Made by a program: the position numbers and the translations under genes. Under the pieces are notes generated by a model. The model saw only the letters and a list, made by a program, of their open reading frames with translations. It did not search any database and was not told the origin of the DNA. This document shows, piece after piece, positions 6,643 through 14,128 of a DNA stretch of 39,326 bases. Source of the DNA: JAGGTJ01 sp964457545 (GTDB taxonomy: Bacteria > Desulfobacterota > DSM-4660 > Desulfatiglandales > Desulfatiglandaceae); assembly GCA_964457545.1 (NCBI GenBank), contig CAYWEN010000011.1, positions 1 through 39,326 on the forward strand. Direction: 5' to 3'. Position 1 is the stretch's first letter. Every line of letters begins with the position of its first letter.

Positions 6643-8499
6643 TTATGCCGATTCAGGTCCATGTCCGGATCGGGCTGCAAAATAAGAAATTATGTTCTTT
6701 GCCACAGAACGGTTTATTTCCGGTACTGCCTCAAGCTCCTCAATGTCTGCGTTGGAAATGGCCCGGACATCCTTAAAATATTGCAGCAAAGCCTTTTTCC
6801 TTTTTTTTCCTACTCCGGGTATGGCATCCAGTTCTGATCTTATCAGGTCTTTTCTGGCAAGTTTTCTGTAATACTGTATGGCCCTTCTGTGAACCTCGTC
6901 CCTGATCCGCATAAGAAACATAAGGGCCGGATCTTTACTCTGCATGATTACAGGATTCATATCTGTTGATACATATATCTTGTCCTGTATCTCTCCTTTT
7001 TTTTTATCAGCCTTGGCAATGGATATAACATCAGAGATATCAGATACCCCATACTGATCCAGTATTTTTTTTACTGTAGCAAGATGCCCCTTGCCGCCAT
7101 CTACAAGGAAAAGATCTGGCAGTTCCCCTTTTTGGATCCGCCTGCTTATAATTTCAGACATCATTGCATAATCATCAACCCCTGTTGTATTCTTTATTTT
7201 ATAGTTGCGATACCTTTGTCTGTTTGGTTTTCCATCTATAAATGAAACTATTGCACCTACGGCAGTTTCTCCCTGAATATTGGATATGTCCATTGCCTCT
7301 ATAACCCTTGGGGTGTTTTTCAGGTCCAATACTGATTTCAACGTATCCAGTGTATCCTGTATCCGGGAGTCCATGATTGTTTTGAGACGGTTTTTGGCGT
7401 TGACAACTGCCATTTCAGTCAGCTTGCGTTTTTCACCTTTAAGAGGGCAGTGTACAATAACCTTTCTGCCTGCAAGTGAAGAAAACCATTGGGCGATACC
7501 CGAAATGTCCTCTATTGGATGAGAAATCAGTATCCGGGAAGGGATAAACCTGGAAGTATAATAATACTGTTTTAAAAAGGCCTCGATAATCTCGGCTGCA
7601 CGATTGTCTTTTCCCCTGAACAGATAATTTCTGCTGCCTACCACATAACCTTTGCGAACGAAAAACAGGGACAGGTCATACATGTTTCTGTCTGCGGCCA
7701 CTCCGATCACATCCCAGTCTTCAAGCTTTGTTGATACCATCTGACGGCGTTCAACAACGGCCTCTATTGCACGGATCTGGTCTCTTATGCAGGCAGCCCG
7801 TTCAAAATCCTCTTTTTCCGCTGCCTCAAACATATCCCTTTTAAGTGTGTGAACAAGATCTTTGTTGCGCCCTTCCAGAAACAGGCGGACATTGTTTGCT
7901 ATCTTGAGGTATTCATCTCTTTGGACCTTATTTACACATGGGCCGAGGCAGTGGCCCATCTGATAGTTCAGGCACGGCCTTGTTCGTTGCGGAATACCTC
8001 TGGTAGCACATTTTCTGAGTTTAAAGACCTTTGCAATCAACCTGTATGTACTGCGAACAGAGCTTGCAGATGGAAACGGGCCAAAATATATGGCAGAGTC
8101 CTTTTTTATATTTCTGACAATGCTCAAACGTGGATACGGCTCGCTCAAATCAAGCCTGAGACATGGATATCTCTTGTCGTCTCTCAGGACAACATTATAG
8201 CGGGGCATAAACTTCTTTATGAGATTGCTTTCAAGGATAAAGGCCTCCTGCTCCGTTGCTGTCAGCAGCACCTCAAGTTTCTTGGCCTTTTCCAGCATTG
8301 AAACAGTTTTATGTGGCAAGCGTGCCCTTGCACCTGGCAGAAGATATGACAGCACGCGTTTTTTCAGGTTTTTGGCCTTGCCCACATAAACAGTCCTGCC
8401 GGAGGTGTCCTTGAACATGTAGACCCCCGGTGTTTCAGGCAAAAGCCTGCGCAGTCTTTCCGGATCAAGATCGTGTTCAAAAGATATATCGTTATCCAT
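6643..8499 (-). CDS. uvrC: UvrABC excinuclease subunit C
   Basis: Nucleotide-excision-repair nuclease of 618 aa, within the usual size. UvrC makes both incisions around a lesion held by UvrB. The N-terminal GIY-YIG domain reads PETPGVYMFKDTSGRTVYVGKAKNLKKRV. Cys-containing segments around RKCATRGIP and CLNYQMGHCLGPC follow. The UVR motif (AAEKEDFERAACIRDQI) lies near residue 210-235. The RNase H-like second nuclease region includes IEAMDISNIQGE and DLFLVDGGKGHL. C-terminal helix-hairpin-helix repeats (DAIPGVGKKRKKALLQYF; LEAVPEINRSVAKNI) end the protein. It stands as a single minus-strand gene; no uvrA or uvrB is in the window. The Shine-Dalgarno is weak. The small overlapping plus-strand frames are shadows. 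Confidence 0.97.
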   Translation of the reverse strand: MDNDISFEHDLDPERLRRLLPETPGVYMFKDTSGRTVYVGKAKNLKKRVLSYLLPGARARLPHKTVSMLEKAKKLEVLLTATEQEAFILESNLIKKFMPRYNVVLRDDKRYPCLRLDLSEPYPRLSIVRNIKKDSAIYFGPFPSASSVRSTYRLIAKVFKLRKCATRGIPQRTRPCLNYQMGHCLGPCVNKVQRDEYLKIANNVRLFLEGRNKDLVHTLKRDMFEAAEKEDFERAACIRDQIRAIEAVVERRQMVSTKLEDWDVIGVAADRNMYDLSLFFVRKGYVVGSRNYLFRGKDNRAAEIIEAFLKQYYYTSRFIPSRILISHPIEDISGIAQWFSSLAGRKVIVHCPLKGEKRKLTEMAVVNAKNRLKTIMDSRIQDTLDTLKSVLDLKNTPRVIEAMDISNIQGETAVGAIVSFIDGKPNRQRYRNYKIKNTTGVDDYAMMSEIISRRIQKGELPDLFLVDGGKGHLATVKKILDQYGVSDISDVISIAKADKKKGEIQDKIYVSTDMNPVIMQSKDPALMFLMRIRDEVHRRAIQYYRKLARKDLIRSELDAIPGVGKKRKKALLQYFKDVRAISNADIEELEAVPEINRSVAKNIISYFAARSGHGPESA

Positions 8500-8974
8500 T
8501 GCAGCGTCTCAAAACAGCAGCATCCAATGTTAGGTTTATATGTTTGTTTCAAGGGGCTGAACAGCACACCAGCCATTGTTATGGAATCTTTGCGGGATGT
8601 TCAATATTGTTTGGTGCCCAGGGCCGGAGCCAGGGGCGCAGATCTTGTCCTGCAAGAAACAAGACATTTTGAAGTCCCGGTATGTGCAATGGGACCGGGC
8701 AGTCAATGGATGCAAAGAATTGAAGGGTAAAGTGTGCTCAGAATCTGTTTGCAGATGACATTGCATTATGCCTTTTGGAGTCTTTATTGTAAACCATACC
8801 TGATCATTTTGTCTTGACGTAACCTGAGTGTTTTGTTACTCCTTCCAAGAGGTATAAACAGCATCTGTCAACAGATAATTTTTGTGTGCCATTGATGAGT
8901 CCGTAAATGAGGTCTTTTGTTGACACCTGTTATAAGTTGCCATTTATAGATACAAAACAGGAAGGTACTGCTGT
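8500..8974. other. Divergent intergenic region, uvrC / TPR-like protein
   Basis: 475 bases without a recognisable gene. The plus-strand frame around 8473-8730 reaches into uvrC and has no family motif. The right end carries a candidate promoter for the downstream gene. The promoter of uvrC should also lie here, but I cannot place it. Confidence 0.5.
8920..8950 (+). promoter_or_regulatory. Candidate promoter for the TPR-like protein gene
   Basis: A perfect TTGACA (8920-8925) is followed by TATAGA (8945-8950) at a 19-base spacer, or TTTATA (8943-8948) at 17 bases. The ATG follows 24 bases later, behind a GGAAGG ribosome site. Confidence 0.4.
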
Positions 8975-9682
8975 ATGGCCAATAAAAAGATAAAAAGAAA
9001 GGAACTGCTCAAATCACCTGATGAGCTTGTTACCTTAACTGGCAGGGTTGTGAATTTTTTCCGGAGTCATGAACGGGAGGCGGTATATGCGGGGATAGCT
9101 GTGTGCCTGGCAGTTGTCCTGTATCTTGGAGGAATATGGTATGTAAGCCATATCAACAGGATGGGTCAACAGGCATATAACAAGGCCTATTATATGCTGG
9201 CAGAAGGTTTGGATAACGATGCTGCTGTTTCTGATGACACCCTGCAAAAGGCATATAACCTGTTTGAGGCGGTTATAAAGGATTATGGTCTTTCAAAGAC
9301 TGGAAAACTTGCGTTGCCAGAGGCTGGATATGTGGCTTTTCAGCTAAAACAGTATGATAATTCCATAAGATGTTACAAAGAGTTTGTTGACAGGGCAACA
9401 TCAGATATGAAAAAAAGCGGCCTTTCTTCTCTGTCACTACTGTCTGTGTCTTCATGTTATGAGGCCAAGGGAGAATTTGGAAAGGCTGCTGATACATTAA
9501 AACCTCTTGTTGAACTTCTTGGTACTCCGTTCAGAGATTTGGCCATGCTTGATCTTGAGCGTGTGTACAGACTGAACAAACAGCCTCTTCAGGCAAAACG
9601 TGTCTTGGAACAGTTTGTTCTTGATTACAAATCGTCTCCGTTTTTTCCTGAGGCCAAATCCAGGCTGCTTGAATATGATTGA
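8975..9682 (+). CDS. Membrane-anchored tetratricopeptide-like protein
   Basis: Protein of 235 aa with a basic N-terminus (MANKKIKRKELLKS), one clear membrane segment at about residues 39-60 (YAGIAVCLAVVLYLGGIWYV) and a periplasmic helical region. The helices have TPR character: AYNLFEAVIKDYGLSKTGKLALPEAGYVAFQLKQYDNSIRCYKEFV, then SSCYEAKGEFGKAADTLKPLV and PLQAKRVLEQFVLDYKSSPFFPEA. The architecture (N-in, single TM, periplasmic TPR) resembles YfgM-type proteins, which in E. coli associate with the SecYEG translocon and PpiD. I cannot separate that from other TPR proteins by eye. It is transcribed alone, upstream of the rplU promoter. Confidence 0.72.
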   Translation: MANKKIKRKELLKSPDELVTLTGRVVNFFRSHEREAVYAGIAVCLAVVLYLGGIWYVSHINRMGQQAYNKAYYMLAEGLDNDAAVSDDTLQKAYNLFEAVIKDYGLSKTGKLALPEAGYVAFQLKQYDNSIRCYKEFVDRATSDMKKSGLSSLSLLSVSSCYEAKGEFGKAADTLKPLVELLGTPFRDLAMLDLERVYRLNKQPLQAKRVLEQFVLDYKSSPFFPEAKSRLLEYD

Positions 9683-9724
9683 ATTGAATACAGATATTGC
9701 AAATGACAAATCTGCAGCTTTATG

Positions 9725-9753
9725 TTGACGATGCCGGTTAAGGGTGTTATAAT
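9725..9753 (+). promoter_or_regulatory. Near-consensus sigma70 promoter for rplU-rpmA
   Basis: TTGACG (9725-9730), exactly 17 bases, then TATAAT (9748-9753): 11 of 12 consensus bases. This is the best promoter match in the window and suits a highly expressed ribosomal protein operon. Transcription would start near 9760, about 310 bases before rplU. Confidence 0.75.
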
Positions 9754-10070
9754 CAAGGATTAACGATAAATATGCACTGTCTTGAAGATATTGTTATGCA
9801 GTGTTCACTTGCAGATAATTACAGACCATAGTGAAGCTTTCAGTCTGAAGATGAGATATCTTTTGCAATATTAATAAGCAGGCCAGGAGATTGTTTGGCA
9901 GGTACCAGACGGGCATGTGTCCTGCTTTTGTGCGTTCATTAACAGGCAGGTCAGGTATTGCAAAAAAACAGATATTGATGGATTATGTCAGGAAACTGCA
10001 TGAATGGATCAGGTGTAGATTTCAAAACTGATATTTTTAATGGTCTTGATATATTAAGAGGTAATAGAAT
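9754..10070 (+). other. Long 5' leader of rplU-rpmA
   Basis: About 310 transcribed bases with no credible ORF. Short inverted pairs are visible (CACTG/CAGTG near 9775-9803; TTCACT/AGTGAA near 9805-9838), but I recognise no known riboswitch or ribosomal leader fold. It ends with AGAGG 10 bases before the rplU ATG. A regulatory leader is possible but unproven. Confidence 0.4.
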
Positions 10071-10385
10071 ATGTATGCAGTTATTAAAACCGGAGGGAAA
10101 CAATACAGGGTTGCTTCCGGAGATGAACTGAGGGTTGAGAAAATTAATGGTGATGCAGGCGATACAGTTGTCTTTGACAAGGTCCTTCTTGTTGTTGAGG
10201 GAGAGGATGTAACCGTTGGGAACCCTTATTTGGATGGTTTACAGGTTGTGGGCAGAATAGTGCGTCACGGTAAGCGGAAAAAGGTCCTTATCCTGAAATA
10301 TAAAAGAAGGAAAGGCTACAAGAGAAAACGTGGGCACAGACAGCCTTTTACCCTTGTGAGAATAGAAAACATAAAAAAAGATTGA
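10071..10385 (+). CDS. rplU: 50S ribosomal protein L21
   Basis: Full-length L21 of 104 aa. It begins MYAVIKTGGKQYRVASGDEL, carries the expected VLLVVEGEDVTVGNPYLDG stretch, and ends in the basic KYKRRKGYKRKRGHRQPFT segment that contacts 23S rRNA. It is followed 13 bases later by rpmA in the usual L21-L27 pair, and then by obgE, the standard rplU-rpmA-obg order. It is expressed from the strong promoter at 9725 through a long leader. Confidence 0.98.
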   Translation: MYAVIKTGGKQYRVASGDELRVEKINGDAGDTVVFDKVLLVVEGEDVTVGNPYLDGLQVVGRIVRHGKRKKVLILKYKRRKGYKRKRGHRQPFTLVRIENIKKD

Positions 10386-10398
10386 GAGGTTAGATGCC

Positions 10399-10662
10399 AT
10401 GGCGCATAAAAAGGCCGGAGGAAGTTCCAGAAACGGAAGGGACAGTGCAGGGCAGAGGTATGGTATAAAACGCTATGCCGGACAAAAGGTTCATGCTGGC
10501 AGTATACTTGTTCGGCAAAAAGGCACCAAAATGCATCCAGGGGATAATGTAGGCCTTGGAAAAGATTATACAATATTTGCCAAGATTGATGGAATAGTTG
10601 CCTTTGAGCGGTTTGGCAAAAACAGAAAAAAGGTTAGCGTACATCCTTTGGTGGAGTCGTAA
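10399..10662 (+). CDS. rpmA: 50S ribosomal protein L27
   Basis: Full-length L27 of 87 aa. The N-terminus MAHKKAGGSSRNGRDSAGQR is the flexible tail that reaches toward the peptidyl-transferase centre. It starts directly with MAHKK, without the cleavable Firmicutes-type extension, consistent with a Gram-negative. FAKIDGIVAFERFG follows in the beta-barrel. Ribosome site GAGAGG lies upstream. Co-transcribed with rplU. Confidence 0.98.
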   Translation: MAHKKAGGSSRNGRDSAGQRYGIKRYAGQKVHAGSILVRQKGTKMHPGDNVGLGKDYTIFAKIDGIVAFERFGKNRKKVSVHPLVES

Positions 10663-10755
10663 AAGTATTAAAAATTGCAATGTATGTTGTGTTTTTTTAT
10701 ATTTGATATCTGTTGTGTTGCGGATAAAAATCGAATCTTAAACTTTTTACGATGT

Positions 10756-10791
10756 TGCCACAGTTTGGCAGATTGATATCCCCCTTATAAT
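10756..10791 (+). promoter_or_regulatory. Candidate obgE promoter with overlapping palindrome
   Basis: A perfect TATAAT (10786-10791) is preceded by TTGGCA (10765-10770) at a short 15-base spacer. The -35 box is the right arm of a perfect palindrome, TGCCA-N5-TGGCA (10756-10770). A protein bound to the palindrome would cover the -35. The obgE ATG is 117 bases downstream. Confidence 0.35.
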
Positions 10792-10908
10792 TATCTTCTG
10801 TTGTGTCTGCTTTTTTTATTCCTGTCTGTTATCAATACTTTTTTATGAAAGCAGTCTTTATGCCGGATCCCTGCATTTCCTTACCACTTTTTCTGTCGAG
10901 AATATAAG

Positions 10909-11931
10909 ATGCGTTTTGCAGATGATGTCGTTATAACAGTTCGTTCAGGAAACGGTGGTAAGGGCTGCATCAGTTTCAGGCGTCAGCGTTTTATACCAAA
11001 AGGCGGGCCTGATGGAGGAGATGGCGGTAAGGGGGGTGATGTTGTTTTTTGTACCACGAAAAAACTGTTCAGTTTAAATGATTTTGTTTCAAAAAAATAT
11101 TTTGTTGCGCAGGACGGGGCGCCTGGAAGAGGTCAGAACCAGACAGGCAAAAACGGTGAAGACCTTGTTGTAATGGTTCCGGTGGGTACTGTTATAACTG
11201 ATTATGACACAAAACAGGTTCTTGTTGATATGACCCGTGAGGGTCAGCAGGTCACGCTTGTTCCAGGGGGTATGGGAGGAAAGGGAAATCAGCATTTTGC
11301 CACCTCTACCAACAGAACTCCACGATTTGCTCAGCCTGGGCAACCTGGACAGGAAAAACGGCTTGGATTAACACTTAAATTCATTGCTGATATAGGGTTG
11401 ATTGGTTTGCCCAATGTCGGCAAATCAACCTTGCTTTCCCGGCTTACATCTGCTCATCCAAAAATAGATATCTATCCGTTTACAACCATTATTCCCAACC
11501 TTGGTGTCTTTTTCCTCAATGATGAAAATTCACTTGTCCTGGCAGATATTCCAGGGCTGATTCAGGGGGCCAGCCAGGGCCTTGGTCTTGGCCATGATTT
11601 CTTGAGGCATATTGAACGTGCAAGGGCTCTGTTGCATTTGCTCGACATTACCTCTATGTCCTCTGATTGTATCCTTGACGACTTTAATACGATAATTTCT
11701 GAAATGTCTGCCTATAATCCTGAGTTGATCAAAAAACCTCAACTTGTCTTGATTAATAAAATCGATCTGAAGGAAGAAGCAACCAGGGATGTAAAAGAGC
11801 TACAGGATGCCCTGGCAAAAAAAGGCTTTGATTCTTTGCCGATTTCATCAAGGACAGGTGAAGGCATTGATGCACTGAAACGTTTTATAATTGATAATTG
11901 GCTTCCGGTTTATCTCAATCAACAGGGGTAA
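10909..11931 (+). CDS. obgE: Obg family GTPase ObgE/CgtA
   Basis: Ribosome-associated GTPase of 340 aa. The glycine-rich Obg domain spans residues 1-158 (GNGGKGCISFRRQ, GGPDGGDGGKGGDV, GRGQNQTGKNGEDL). The G domain follows, with G1 GLPNVGKS, G3 DIPGLIQGASQGLGLG and G4 NKIDL. It ends soon after the G domain and lacks the C-terminal OCT extension of some Gram-positive Obg proteins. Obg acts in 50S assembly and in coupling growth to nutrient status. It follows rpmA after 246 bases, with its own candidate promoter. The ribosome site is weak (GAG about 10 bases upstream). Confidence 0.97.
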   Translation: MRFADDVVITVRSGNGGKGCISFRRQRFIPKGGPDGGDGGKGGDVVFCTTKKLFSLNDFVSKKYFVAQDGAPGRGQNQTGKNGEDLVVMVPVGTVITDYDTKQVLVDMTREGQQVTLVPGGMGGKGNQHFATSTNRTPRFAQPGQPGQEKRLGLTLKFIADIGLIGLPNVGKSTLLSRLTSAHPKIDIYPFTTIIPNLGVFFLNDENSLVLADIPGLIQGASQGLGLGHDFLRHIERARALLHLLDITSMSSDCILDDFNTIISEMSAYNPELIKKPQLVLINKIDLKEEATRDVKELQDALAKKGFDSLPISSRTGEGIDALKRFIIDNWLPVYLNQQG

Positions 11932-12363
11932 GCATATCATTTTCCTGCCATAACACCTTTCATTATTTCCTATCACCTTAGTGCTAACCGGCATTGCTGG
12001 ATTTGTCTTGTTTGACACAACGAACAATGAAGGCGCTGTGCCCGGTACTTATCTGTATAAAGGAATTTCATGTAAATGGCTGTGTTCTGTTCCATGTTTG
12101 TTCTTCTCTCCAGCTATTGAGTCTGAAAAACCATGTTGCCTTTTTACATTTTTGTCGCGGTTTCCTGAATTGCCGGAGGGTTGAGGTTACATCCTGACAT
12201 GGGTTTGATTCCAATGGAAACCTGGTTGGTTGTCCTGTTGGAACCTGAGTTTCTTGTTTTTTTTACATGCAAGGCTGATTTTTTCCTTGACAGGTGTGTT
12301 TTATTGCCTGATAGTGACATAAAGTGTCGTATAGTGACGTGAAGTGTCACAAGGGAGCCTTGC
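11932..12363. other. Intergenic region upstream of the dcw cluster
   Basis: 432 bases. The last ~80 hold the mraZ promoter and operator. The rest shows no gene: the two overlapping frames near 11981-12197 lack motifs and ribosome sites. I see no clear terminator for obgE. Confidence 0.6.
12287..12346 (+). promoter_or_regulatory. mraZ promoter interleaved with a four-unit MraZ-type operator
   Basis: A perfect TTGACA (12287-12292), a 17-base spacer and GATAGT (12310-12315) form a promoter. AGTG occurs at 12313, 12323, 12333 and 12343, exactly 10 bases apart, with A or T before most units. The first unit overlaps the -10 and the other three cover the start-site region, ending just before the AGGGAG ribosome site. 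Four direct units at one helical turn match the known MraZ box architecture (TGGG-type repeats in E. coli, AAAGTG-type in mollicutes). The layout predicts autorepression of the whole dcw operon. Confidence 0.7.
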
Positions 12364-12813
12364 ATGTTCACAGGAAGATCAAAACATACTCTTGATGCAA
12401 AGGGGAGGCTGTCTATTCCTGCCAGATTCAGGCAGGTTCTGGCTGAATCCGGGGAGACATCTCTGGTTGTTACCAATTATGGTTCAGAAGATGATGTTTG
12501 CCTGTGGGCTTATACCAAATCTGAATGGGCTATCAAGGAAGAAAAGGCTCTCAGACTTCCGGAAAACAGCGCTGCTACAAGGAATTATCTGCGATATTTT
12601 ATTTCAGGTGCAGTGGAATGTCCGGTTAAGCAGGGACGAATTAGTATTCCCCCTGATCTTAGAGAAATAGCAGGTCTGCATAAGGATGTTGTGGTTGTTG
12701 GTCAGCTGAAAAAGTTTGAAATATGGGACAGAGATAAGTGGGAAGTTGCATTCCGACGGGCACAGAAAGAGTTCAGGGAATCAAGCGAGTCTCTGTCTGA
12801 ATTCGGTATCTGA
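12364..12813 (+). CDS. mraZ: Transcriptional regulator MraZ
   Basis: MraZ of 149 aa, an AbrB-like double swapped-hairpin DNA-binding protein that forms a ring-shaped oligomer and represses its own dcw operon. The first repeat shows DAKGRLSIPARFR (residues ~11-23). The second shows the degenerate equivalent VKQGRISIPPDLR. It starts with the typical MFTGRSKHTLD. AGGGAG precedes the ATG, and the four-unit operator lies directly upstream. Its TGA overlaps the rsmH ATG by one base (TGATG), implying translational coupling. Confidence 0.96.
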   Translation: MFTGRSKHTLDAKGRLSIPARFRQVLAESGETSLVVTNYGSEDDVCLWAYTKSEWAIKEEKALRLPENSAATRNYLRYFISGAVECPVKQGRISIPPDLREIAGLHKDVVVVGQLKKFEIWDRDKWEVAFRRAQKEFRESSESLSEFGI

Positions 12814-13766
12814 TGACAGACGACGTCACCTATCCACACAAACCGGTAATGGTAAATGAGGTCATTGAATTTCTGATACATAATCCGGATGGTATTTATG
12901 TAGATGCAACGGCAGGAAGTGGAGGCCATTCAGAAGCCATTATCAGGTCCCTTTCCACAAAGGGTCATGTAATCTGCATTGACAGGGATCCTGATGCCGT
13001 AAAATTCACAAGCAGAAGGTTGTCTCACAAGGCGGGCAGAGTAACGGTTGTAAAGGCAAACTATGCTGATATTGATACTGTTTTTGATAATCTCGGGATC
13101 AGGGCTGTCAATGGAATACTGCTTGATCTGGGGATGTCTTCCTATCATATTGACAGGTCTTTAAGGGGGTTCAGTTTCTTGAGGGACGAGCCTCTTGATA
13201 TGAGAATGGACCCTGAAGAAGGTCTTACCGCACAGGATGTGGTAAATGATTTTTCTGCAGAAGATCTTGTTGCAATTTTAAAACAGTATGGAGAAGAAAG
13301 CAGGGCACGGGCTATTGTCAGGGCCATTGTCAGGGAAAGAAAGAAAAAAAGGATTGCGACCACCTTTGAACTTGCAGATGTTGTAATTTCTGCAGTTCCA
13401 TCATCGCGCCGGTTTAAAGGAAAACATCCTGCCACAAAGACATTTCAGGCCATCAGGATAGCTGTGAACAGGGAGTTATATAATATAAAGGTGTTTCTTG
13501 AAAAGGTGCCGGATTTGCTGGTTCCGGGAGGCAGACTGGTGGTTTTGTCCTATCATTCACTGGAGGACAGACTCATAAAACAGGCAATGGCAGGCTGGGA
13601 AAGCAGATGTACATGCCCTCCTGATTTTCCTGTATGTGTCTGCGGAAACCTCCCTGTTATGACCCGGATACAGAAAAAGGGCGTAAAACCGGATAAGGAG
13701 GAGATTACTGTAAACCATAGGGCTCGCAGCGCAATATTAAGGGCTGCGGAAAGGAAAGTGCTATGA
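12813..13766 (+). CDS. rsmH: 16S rRNA m4C1402 methyltransferase RsmH (MraW)
   Basis: S-adenosylmethionine-dependent methyltransferase of 317 aa that N4-methylates C1402 in the 30S P-site. Diagnostic parts: HKPVMVNEVIEFL, the SAM motif DATAGSGGHSEAI, ILLDLGMSSYHID, RGFSF...PLDMRMD, the KTFQAIRIAVNREL helix and VVLSYHSLEDRLIK. A Cys-rich segment (CTCPPDFPVCVCG, near residue 265) precedes the C-terminal VNHRARSAILRAAER, as in many family members. It overlaps mraZ by one base and ftsL by four. Confidence 0.97.
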   Translation: MTDDVTYPHKPVMVNEVIEFLIHNPDGIYVDATAGSGGHSEAIIRSLSTKGHVICIDRDPDAVKFTSRRLSHKAGRVTVVKANYADIDTVFDNLGIRAVNGILLDLGMSSYHIDRSLRGFSFLRDEPLDMRMDPEEGLTAQDVVNDFSAEDLVAILKQYGEESRARAIVRAIVRERKKKRIATTFELADVVISAVPSSRRFKGKHPATKTFQAIRIAVNRELYNIKVFLEKVPDLLVPGGRLVVLSYHSLEDRLIKQAMAGWESRCTCPPDFPVCVCGNLPVMTRIQKKGVKPDKEEITVNHRARSAILRAAERKVL

Positions 13767-14128
13767 GAGGACAGGATAAGGTTTCCAGCATGTTAAGGTC
13801 AAGGAATGCATCTACAGGCGTTCGTATCCATAATCAAAGGGCCAAAAAGCCAAGGTTTGTATTGACGAGGAAACATCTGTTTATAATTACTCTTGTTTTG
13901 TTCCTGATGATGGGAAGCGGTATCAGTTACGTATGGTCCAATTTCCAGAGTACCAGGATGGGTTACAGTCTGAGCCGGTTAAAGGAAAAAGAGCTGGAAT
14001 CCATGGAACGTAATCGCAAACTTAAACTTGAACTTGCTGTCTTAAAATCTCCTCAAAACCTGATAAAAATTGCGCGAAAGCTGGGGTTTGAATCGCCGTC
14101 TTACAGGCAGATAATTATATTGCAATGA
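13763..14128 (+). CDS. ftsL: Cell division protein FtsL-like
   Basis: Bitopic protein of 121 aa: basic cytoplasmic tail, one membrane segment at about residues 39-58 (LFIITLVLFLMMGSGISYVW), then a periplasmic coiled-coil-like helix (SLSRLKEKELESMERNRKLKLELAVLKSPQNLIKIARKLGF). FtsL sequences diverge strongly. The call rests on this topology, on the heptad-rich helix ending in the ARKLGF segment common to FtsL, and on its position between rsmH and ftsI. It would form the FtsQLB complex and help activate FtsWI. No separate ftsB is in the window. Four-base ATGA overlaps join it to both neighbours. Confidence 0.85.
   Translation: MRGQDKVSSMLRSRNASTGVRIHNQRAKKPRFVLTRKHLFIITLVLFLMMGSGISYVWSNFQSTRMGYSLSRLKEKELESMERNRKLKLELAVLKSPQNLIKIARKLGFESPSYRQIIILQ

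Noticed and set aside
8473..8730. Plus-strand open frame of 85 codons upstream of the TPR-like gene
   Set aside because: It begins inside uvrC on the opposite strand and shows no family motif or ribosome site.
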